From Diabrotica undecimpunctata (Eukaryota > Arthropoda > Insecta > Coleoptera > Chrysomelidae), in assembly GCF_040954645.1 (NCBI RefSeq), contig NC_092806.1:78615141-78679140 (forward strand): a stretch of DNA of 64,000 nt, given 5' to 3'. Both the position numbers and the translations under genes were made by a program. Position 1 is the stretch's first letter. The number at the start of each line of letters is the position of its first letter. Positions 55,727 to 64,000 of this stretch are shown one piece after another. Under the pieces are notes generated by a model that did no database searches, was not told where the DNA came from, and was given only the letters and a program-made list of their open reading frames with translations.

Positions 55727-58700
55727 AACGGGTCAGCCTTAGGGGGGCAGCTTCGACCCAAAACTTTTCCAAAGACCCTCTCATACTAATAGCTTCTTTG
55801 AAATGTCGTGAAGATAGTGTATATGTAGAAGGAGAAATAAATGGTAAAAGACATACGTTGTTGGTGGATACCGGAGCGACCAGAACCATTATACGTCCAA
55901 CAGTTATAAACAGCCGTAAGAAACTGTTACCAACGAGGTTGCGACTTCGGACCGCTACAGGTGAAAATGCCAATATTCATGGAGAAATCCAGATACAATT
56001 GGGAATTGGAGCAGAAAAGTTCGTCCATACTGTTATAGTTGCTGACATCGAAGAGGATGTTATATTAGGAATGGACGTAATGAATATGCATGGATTCCAA
56101 TTGGATTTTAAGAATAAGGTAATCAAAGTTGGCAACGAGGAGGTATTTCTCCATCCACATAATGACAACACTGTGCAAGCAGCCATTACAGAAGATACAG
56201 TCATGCCTGCGAGAAGCGAAACGATCATAGTAGCGCGGCTACAGGGAATTGTGGACGAAGGGAGACCTGTTATGATGGAGCCTTGGAACCACGACGATGA
56301 GGTTGGCCGTGGAATCATAATTGGAAAGGAATTGGTGACTTCGGCTAAAGAAATTCCTGTGAGACTTATCAATGTCAACGACTACCCAGTGACCATAAAG
56401 AAAGAGACAAAAGTAGGAACTTGTGTACCTGTGACATCCATAATCCGTCAGGCGACAACATCTGATAATTCCAACGACAAATTCGACCAAATGGTTGCAG
56501 TTGCAGGACAGTCTCTAAATCAGATGGAGAAAAGGAAATTAAGGGAATTTCTGCGGCAGTATCGTGATATTTTCGTACCGAAAGGAGGAAAGACGGGAAG
56601 AACTACCGTTGTTAAGCATAAAATTGATACTGGTAATGCTAAGCCAATTCGTCAAACAGCTCGACGATTACCACAGGCGAAGAGAGAGGAAGCTGAAACG
56701 ATTGTTCAGGAAATGAAGAAAGACGGGGTGATAGAACCTTCTACGAGCCCATGGGTCTCTCCGGTGGTCCTGGTTAAGAAGAAAGACGGAACGACGAGGT
56801 TCTGTGTGGATTACCGTTTGCTGAACAACGTTACCAAGAAAGATAGTTATCCTCTGCCTCGGATCGATGACACATTGGACACATTGGCTGGAAGTAAATT
56901 GTTTTCTACTTTAGATTTGAAGTCTGGATACTGGCAGGTAGAAATGGACCCAGTCGATAAAGAAAAGACAGCCTTCACCACAGGATCTGGATTGTGGCAA
57001 TTCAACGTTATGCCATTTGGACTTTGTAATGCTCCTGCGACATTTGAGAGGCTTATGGAAAATGTGTTGAGAGGGTTATCTTGGAAAACATGCCTGGTTT
57101 ATTTAGATGACATAATCGTCTTGGGGGAGACATTCGAAGATCATTTGAGGAATTTAGAAAACGTTTTTAATCGACTTAAAGCTGCCCAATTGATGCTAAA
57201 CCCCAAGAAGTGCCAGCTATTTCAAGGTAAAGTCAATTATCTGGGTCATATAGTCAGTAAAGAAGGAGTGGCCGTGGATAAGGGAAAAATCGATTCCATT
57301 AAGGAATGGCCAAAACCAACTGACAAACATCAAGTGAGAAGTTTTCTTGGACTATGTACTTACTACCGGAGGTTTATTAAGAAGTTTGCAGATATCGCTA
57401 AGCCATTAAGGCGACTTACAGAGGAAGCAAGAGAATACCGCTGGGATACAGACTGCCAAAATGCCTTTGAGACCTTAAAAAAACATCTAATAACAGCACC
57501 AATTTTAGGGTATCCACTGCCAGAAGGAGAGTTCATCTTAGATACGGATGCAAGTAATGTGGGAATTGGAGGAGTGCTGTCTCAGATTCAAGGAGGACAG
57601 GAACGAGTCCTCGGATATTTTAGTAAAGTTCTTTCAAAACCTGAGCGGAATTATTGCGTCACGAGAAGAGAACTTCTAGCAGTAGTTAAATCAGTAGAGC
57701 ACTTCTATCAATACCTCTATGGCAGAAAGTTTCTAATCCGAACCGACCATGCCGCCCTTAAGTGGTTGATGCAGTTTAAGAATCCAGAGGGTCAGATAGC
57801 CAGGTGGATCGAACGACTCCAAGAATACGATTTTAAGATTGAGCACCGGGCCGGAGTTAGCCACAGAAACGCTGATTCTCTTTCCAGAAGGCCATGCCCA
57901 GCAGAGTGTTCCCACTGCAACAAAACGGAATCCTAGGAAGCAGCAGTGCTAAGAACGACGATTGTCAACGACGACTGGACGCCTACTAAGATAAGGGCAG
58001 AACAAGAGAGAGATCCAGTTATACAGAAAATCCGAAAATGGAAAGAGGAAAACCGTCGACCACCTTGGCAGGAAATATCAAACCTATGCTCAGTAGTTAA
58101 GACGTATTGGGCCCAGTGGGACTCATTTATCATCGAAGATGGCTTGCTCAAACGAGTCCTGGAAAATGATGACGGTTCAGAGAAAAGAAGACAGTTGGTG
58201 ATCCCAAAGAGCAGAATAGCCGAAGTACTTCGTCAGTTACACGACAGTCCATCGGGAGGGCATTTTGGTGTAAGGAAAACCCTTCAGCGAATTCGGGAAC
58301 GGTTTTATTGGATGAACAGTTCCGACGACGTAAAAGACTGGTGTAAGAAATGTACTATTTGTGCTACGAGTAACGGGCCTCACCGGAAAAGGAGAGCTCC
58401 TATGAGACAATATAATGTTGGAAGCCCGTTTGAAAGAATAGCTTTGGACATTGCAGGGCCATTTCCATAAACTGAAAATGGGGGCAAGTACATGTTGGTA
58501 GTAATGGATTACTTCACTAAGTGGGTCGAGATTTACGCACTTCCAGACCAGAAGGCCGCCACCGTTGCAGATAAGTTGATCCAAGAATATATCAGCCGAT
58601 TTGGAGTGCCTTTGGAGATCCATAGTGACCAAGGCAGGAACTTTGAAAGTGATCTATTCCAAGGAATATGTGATAGACTAGGCATGAAGAAAACAAGAAC

Positions 58701-59955
58701 TACCGCGTATCATCCGCAATCGGATGGTATGGTAGAACGAATGAATAGGACAGTTGGCAAGTATTTGACAAAGATGGTGTCCGATCATCAGCGAGACTGG
58801 GACCAATACCTTCCGTTCTTCACAATGGCCTACAGATCTGCTGTTAACGAATCAACGGGCCAGACACCAGCCAGAGTCCTATTCGGACGCGAAATGCGAC
58901 TACCTTGTGATCTAGAATTTGGGTGTCGACCTGGAGAAGATGTAGCAGGTGAAGATTATGTGATCGAATTACGAAGAAGAATGGACGATGTACATGAGTT
59001 GGTCCGTTCCCACCTTCAGATCGCTAGCGACCGAATGAAGAAACGGTACGATACACAAGCCGAAAAGGGTTGCTTTAAGAAGAACGACAAAGTATGGCTG
59101 TATAATCCCAAGAAGCGAAAAGGTTGTTCTCCCAAATTGCAGCAGCTTTGGGAAGGTCCATACCTCATCATGGAGAAGATCAACGATGTCATCTACCGAA
59201 TAAGCAAGATTCCGAGGGGAAAGCCGATGATAGTACACCATAACCGGCTGGCGTCTTTCGAAGGTGACCACGACGTAGATGAAGAAGTGGAAGTAAACCA
59301 AGTCCAAGACGTGTCTGACCTCACGTTTGAGGAATTCATGGGTGCCTATGGAGGTACCGGTAAAGCAAGACATGGTGTTACCACTGAAGAAAAGCAAGAT
59401 CTACTCGCGCTCCCCGATGACTACTCGCTGGCCCTTACCATCCCGGCCAGTATCAAAGACGCACCAGGGTTGGCATCCGTCTTTCGAAGGAAGTTTGGTC
59501 GAGTTGCAGAACTTCAATGCCAGGTGCCAGCTCCCGGTAAAACCTTGAAACTCCAAGATGCATCACGTTACCTTTTCTACCTGGTAACAAAAGACACTGC
59601 CTGTGACCAACCTACCTACCGAGATGTGTGGGAAGCCTTACTTCAATTGAGAGAGCACGTACTAGAGTCCGACGTGCAAAAGTTAGCCATGCCAAAGTTG
59701 GAGTGCCGCCAATTAGATTGGAGGGTTATCCGAAATATGGTGGAGGAGATCTTTAAAGACACCGAAGTCCAGGTGTTAGTCTGTTGCAATCCGCATAGTT
59801 ACTGGTGCGGAGAGAAAACCGTCCCTTGTCATTTTTATACAACTGGAAGTTGTAAAAGAGGGTCCAGTTGCCGATACCAGCATACAGTTCCGGTTCCAGT
59901 CCCGACAAGGTTCCAGGAGGAACCATCTTTTAAGAGGGGGGCAATGTTACGATAA
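55687..59955 (+). pseudogene. Gypsy Pol with macrodomain-like and CCCH C-terminus (copy 2), two stops
   Basis: Frame opens after a TAG near 55684 and is read to 59955, with TAG at 57934-57936 (between RNase H and integrase) and TAA at 58468-58470 (inside the integrase core). Copy 1 has Lys and Glu codons at these places. Content matches copy 1: DTG protease, RT with YLDD, RNase H, HHCC/DDE integrase, macrodomain-like region at about 59407-59790 and CCCH finger at about 59827-59883. Differences in the last part are few (for example MPKLEC for MPNLEC). Confidence 0.92.
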
Positions 59956-60335
59956 TTATCCTGGCCTAAAATAACCGTACATATTATGACTAATGCTGTT
60001 CTGTTTTAGATTTTACGAGAGTATTCTATTAGCCGGCAGAAATTTACCTGAAGGGACCTTCCAGAAACGGTCGAGCCGATGTAAAAATACCCGTTTGCCT
60101 TACCGTTATAATTTCGCCGCTAATCGAGAAGGCTGTTCGATGATTCTAGCGTAAAGGCAATGGCATATATAAAGGACATTTTATTTGGAAGGAACAGTTA
60201 ATTCTCAACACCCGCGCTCGCGAATTTGTTACGTACGGATATAATAAATTATTGTCAGATAAGTTAATATAAATAAAGAAATAAATTAAATCCGTAAGTG
60301 TTATAAATATTGAACCTTTTAATAAATTCACAACG
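59945..60335 (+). repeat. Gypsy copy 2, 3' LTR
   Basis: 391 bp, matching 54008-54398. Last base G instead of A, directly before the ATAT duplication. Confidence 0.93.
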
Positions 60336-60339
60336 ATAT

Positions 60340-60497
60340 TTTCTTTTGAAAAATGTTGGTTTTAACGTCTGACACTATGTAAGTGTACGTATTTATTCAA
60401 CATACAGGTTGAATACACTCCTTTAGTAGTAAATAGTATACCTCCCCATTTGAGCCCAACCTAAAATACAATAGACCAACTGCCATTTTAAACTCAC
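60340..60497. other. Intron-like sequence next to host exon
   Basis: No feature recognised; it would be the start of the downstream intron of the minus-strand exon at 60498-60628. Confidence 0.4.
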
Positions 60498-60628
60498 CTG
60501 CAGAAAAGAATGGCCCTCATCTTTAAATAATCTAAATGGTACATCTGAATCAATTTGATTACGTATGTCAACCCAACCATCATCAGTCATGTATTTAGCT
60601 TCTGATACAGCACACAGTGTTTGAATAC
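60498..60628 (-). CDS. Candidate host-gene exon (unidentified protein)
   Basis: 131-nt minus-strand segment with textbook borders: acceptor TTTATTTTCAG (CAG opposite 60629-60631) and donor CTGCAG|GTGAGT (donor opposite 60492-60497). One frame is open and reads IQTLCAVSEAKYMTDDGWVD, then FRLFKDEGHSFLQ, ending in phase 0; the other two frames are closed. The sequence does not resemble any mobile-element protein, and I cannot name the gene. The next exon downstream on this strand may be 5091-5265. Confidence 0.6.
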
Positions 60629-60935
60629 CTGAAAATAAAGGTTATTTAAAAAAAAAATAGATAATATATTCACGTTGAAATTTTACTTATATTTTTATTT
60701 TTTTTGCAAGATTTAAACTAAGTACTTTAAAGTTGGCATAAAATCTGAGACAACCCGAGCTTATATATTAATAACAATAATTCCTGTGGGAGTTTTTATC
60801 AGTTCTTCTTAGGGGCGGCTGCCTGCGAATGAGAGATGCTCTCTGGGTATTCTTAGCACCGATACCCATATGTTGCAGAGATTGTTGCTGTGGAACATAA
60901 ACTGACACCTGGCAGTAGGTATAAAATGTATACCC
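60629..60935. other. Non-coding stretch
   Basis: AT-rich, then from about 60800 a more GC-rich region that may be the 5' leader of the R2-type LINE that follows. Confidence 0.4.
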
Positions 60936-63450
60936 ATGAAAATGGTGAATAATGAATTATATTTAGGGTCGCTGTCTGAGGATCGCCAGGGCACGTCTAG
61001 AGCTGGCGCTGAACGTGACAGCATGCGGGAAGTCGGTGGCAGGGTGTTGAGGAGGCGGGCCTCTGTCATGCAATCAGCTGCATGCCAACAACAAGAAGAA
61101 CTACAATTAAGCCAAACAACAGCAGGAGCTCCACTCGCTGAAGGTGCTGCGCTGGAACATCCACCGGCGCTACTCAAGCGGGACCACCGAGGTAGCGCAT
61201 GAAATGGACTGTGTCTATAAACGAAAACATAACGAGTTGCACGATAGCCTGGTAATTGAAATGGCACGTGACGTACAACAGGTTATTGGGACAAACCCAC
61301 TTAGCAGACCACCGATACCAAAAATAAACTTTTGTAAGAAATTAGGTGCGCTGTTACAAATTGTGAATACTGAAGTCCTACCCAATTATATCGTGGAAAC
61401 CCACACATTAGAATATTTTCATATGCTGATTTACTATGCAGAAACAGCAATTGGTTAATGTTATGCGCATTAAGATCAGAACACGACGGGGTACTAATAT
61501 CAAAAGGAATGGACATTGGACAAAATAACGTAATACATTCGAGGAATGAGAAGTTAAAATATCATCTAGTAAGCAACAACCGAAAATGCGGTTTTATAGG
61601 AAACTTAATTCCACTATAGTAAATGAAAATAAATCATACCCAAGCCAAGAAGAAATTCATGAGGTTTTGGGAAATCAACTTTCAACGCCAGCTACTCATA
61701 ACACCAATGCTGGATTGATCGAAGACACAACGAACAACCGTCAACATGAAGAATCAAAATCACACCCAATATCCAGCCAAGTACCGCCCAATTACTTGTC
61801 TTTCAACTGTGTACAAATTAGTTACATCCTGTGTAGCCCAGCGTATCTACCAACACTGCGCTCTAAACAATATCATAGAACCTCAACAGAAAGGATGCGC
61901 TAAGGGTTCCATGGGTTGCAAAGAACAACTTATTATCGACTCAGTCATTTCTAACCAGACATACACCAAAAAATAAACCTTTTTACTGCCTTCATTGACT
62001 ACAAGAAGGCCTTTGATTCAGTGCCGTATAAATGGCTGATAGATATATTGAAAATATATAAAGTCGATGATAATCTAGTGACCGATTTGAAGCATTGAAT
62101 GGTAGAGTGAAAACTAAAATTCACCTTCAAATACCTGCTGAAACCAATATCGAAACTGAAGATATCATTGCCATCATTCATCATTCATGAAATGTATGTA
62201 CTTCCGTGTTCGTACGAAGAGTAAGACAACTAAATCGGTCATATCTTAATAGTAAAAAATTGTTTAAGGGATTAAATACGTACGCTTGTTCCGCGCTGAG
62301 CCATTTATTTGTTATTATAAAGTGGTCAAAAACGGATATCTTCAGGAGTCTTCAGAGGAAAATAAGAACACTTCTCACAAGGGCGTACAAACACCATTCA
62401 CGCAGTTCAGTAGAAAGAATAACATTAATGCGATATCAAGGCGGAAGAGAACTTCTGAACATAGATGTGCAACTAGATAAACAGGTTGCTAATTTAAGAA
62501 TTTATTTTCAGGTGCAGGTTGAGACTCCCACTTTACATCGAGCAATTTGCGCAGTAGATAATACAACGCCACTTAAACCGAGGAAACAAGAAATGCGCAT
62601 AAACTACCTGTATAAGCAGGAAAAAATGCGCACCTGGATGAGTCAACCTCTGCATGAGCGACATCTCAATGATATCAGCCAAGAATATGTCGACAATACA
62701 GCGTCGAACTATTAGTTGACATCAGGAAATATGTTTCCTGAGACTAAGGGTTTCCTACTTACTATTCAGGATCAGGTTATTTCAACTAAAAATTACCTGA
62801 AATATATTGTTTAAGATCCTTAAGTCCAAAATGACAAATGCCTATACGGATGCCAACCCCAAGAAACAATCCAACATCTTACCGGGGGCTGCCAGGCGTT
62901 TGTCGGTACTGATTATAAACAACTCTATGACTTAGTAGGAAATATTATCCACTAAGAACTAGCTGGCAAACTGTGACTTCTCCAAATCGACCATCTTCCT
63001 TATTATCAATACGTCCCTGACAGAATGCTTGAAAATGACAACAGCAAGCTATACTGGGGCCTCACTGTGCTAACAGACTAATCAGTGGCACATAATAGGC
63101 CGGATCTCGTATTAGTTAATAAAATAACAAGACAAATAACACTAATTGATATGGCGATACCTAACCCCAATAAATTTGCATGTTAAATAAAATGAAAATA
63201 TCGCCAAGTACAGAGAACTAGAAATACAAATCAGGAGACAATGGAGAATGGAAAGTACTCAGACGATACCTATTATTCTTTCTATTATTCTCAGTTCCTG
63301 TTATTCATAAAAACCCCTTAGAGAACAAAAAATAGCTAGGTATAAATGAACATCTCTATAAGGCCATGCAGAAAGCTGTACTCCTCGCGACGTCCAGATG
63401 TGTACGAAAATTTTTGGGAGATACTCCAGCCTACCAAGTCACCTAGAGTT
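60936..63450 (+). pseudogene. R2-type LINE (restriction-like endonuclease), internally deleted
   Basis: Blocks in order: a variable N-terminal region (60936-61460); RT start YPAKYRPITCLSTVYKLVTS, then EPQQKGCAKGSMGCKEQLII (61760-61950); FIDYKKAFDSVPYKWLIDIL (62000); then a deletion joins directly to the thumb (VRRVRQLNRSYLNSKKLF, NTYAC, IIKWSKTDI, HHSRSSVERITLMRYQGGRE, 62206-62480). A cysteine-rich finger CLYGCQPQETIQHLTGGC lies near 62840. The endonuclease core has HNRPDLVLVNK and LIDMAIPN (63090-63170), and a C-terminal QKAVLLATSRCVRKFLG ends near 63410. The GDSLSP-YxDD part is absent. Several stops. Confidence 0.82.
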
Positions 63451-63539
63451 CGATAAAACGGAAAGACTCCCCCCAGAGCTCAATTCTTTTGATAGCGGAT
63501 GTATCTGGGATGAATGAATTTTTCCCTTGGAGGAAGTGT

Positions 63540-64000
63540 GAGCCTTACGCCTAAATCTGTATAATACTAATAATAATAACCGGATTTTATTCCAAGGAAA
63601 ATCGTTGAGTCCACTGTGGTTCTGTCTAGCGATGAACCCCCTATGCCAGCTACTGAACTCAAATGACACAGGTTTTAGCATAAAAAATAACACTACTGTA
63701 GTGGCGAAGCTTAATCATCTATTGTATGTGGATGATTTAAAACTATTGTCGGTCTTGACAAGTGCCGTATCTTAAATATAGTTAGAGGAAAGCCTGGCGG
63801 ATTTGATATGCACAACGGCCAGAAAATCGAGGTAGTAAAAGTAAATGATATGTATAGATACTTCTGAATAAAGCATTCGCGGAAAATTGACCATAAGCAA
63901 ATGAAAACTGAGATAACTATGGAGTTTATACGAATGGTAAAACAGCTGCTTCGTTTACATCTTAACATTAAGAACTTGTTTAAGGTACTAAACACCTATG
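63540..64000 (+). pseudogene. Second R2-type LINE fragment, cut by window end
   Basis: Begins NLYNTNNNNRILFQGKSLSP and continues LWFCLAMNPLCQLLNSNDTG, HLLYVDDLKLL (catalytic YVDD near 63725), KCRILNIVRGKPGGF, then VKQLLRLHLNIKNLFKVLNT at the window edge. It carries the part of RT missing from the preceding copy and overlaps it in the thumb segment, so it is a separate copy or a duplicated piece. Stops near 63775 and 63868. Confidence 0.78.

Larger units (their letters stand above)
54008..60335 (+). mobile_element. Gypsy LTR retrotransposon copy 2 (6328 bp)
   Basis: Two 391-bp LTRs (54008-54398 and 59945-60335), essentially identical to each other, flanked by ATAT (54004-54007 and 60336-60339). 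The coding region is nearly identical to copy 1, but the LTRs, primer-binding site and leader are different. Similarity starts only at AAAATAAATTGTGAAAATGG just before the gag start and stops at the polypurine tract. It keeps the gag zinc knuckle that copy 1 lost, and has two nonsense codons in pol. Confidence 0.96.

Noticed and set aside
60809..61267. Minus-strand 152-residue open frame, Ser/Ala-rich
   Set aside because: Antisense to the N-terminal region of the R2-type LINE; composition reflects its GC-rich stretch.

Overview
This is an AT-rich eukaryotic window made almost entirely of transposable elements. The repertoire (piggyBac, hAT, Jockey-, RTE- and I-type LINEs, an R2-type LINE, Gypsy LTR elements) together with secreted matrix metalloproteinase (MMP) sequences points to a large, repeat-rich insect genome, perhaps a beetle. 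The species is not determined. The only probable single-copy host sequence is two orphan exons on the minus strand (60498-60628 and 5091-5265). Their phases are compatible, so the window may be mostly one very large intron.

Layout. 142-1712: decayed piggyBac. 1848-2040: hAT-type zinc-finger scrap. 2921-4225: LINE ORF1 pseudogene. 5091-5265: host exon candidate. 5514-8640: ATCGATT satellite interrupted by two LINE fragments. 9153-11983: almost complete hAT element with exact TSDs. 12209-29321: a 17-kb palindrome carrying two MMP copies, LINE scraps and a 121-bp satellite. Its left arm is interrupted by a 5.4-kb segment holding a Jockey LINE (12598-18027), and it has lost about 1.25 kb. 29440-44399: an I-like LINE broken by a DNA transposon (29627-38901), which is itself broken by a Gypsy element (29894-36087), so nesting is three deep. 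44640-51770: a minus-strand RNase H-bearing LINE interrupted by a nearly intact RTE LINE (47186-50485). 51785-53755: foldback elements, a LINE scrap and a long (TA)n tract. 54008-60335: a second Gypsy copy. 60498-60628: host exon candidate. 60936-64000: two fragments of an R2-type LINE with a restriction-like endonuclease.

Most notable observations. (1) The Gypsy element has a SAP DNA-binding domain at the start of Gag. After the integrase it carries a domain resembling the OARD1/TARG1 macrodomain (ADP-ribosyl hydrolase family) and then a CCCH zinc finger. I know of no described Gypsy element with this arrangement. (2) The two Gypsy copies have nearly identical coding regions but unrelated LTRs and leaders, so one is a recombinant. 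(3) The palindrome holds two MMP copies with complementary lesions: one lacks the hemopexin domain, the other has a frameshift in the catalytic half. (4) Several insertions are resolved to the base by their target-site duplications.

Limits. All homology calls come from reading translated motifs, with no database search. Boundaries without a TSD are approximate.
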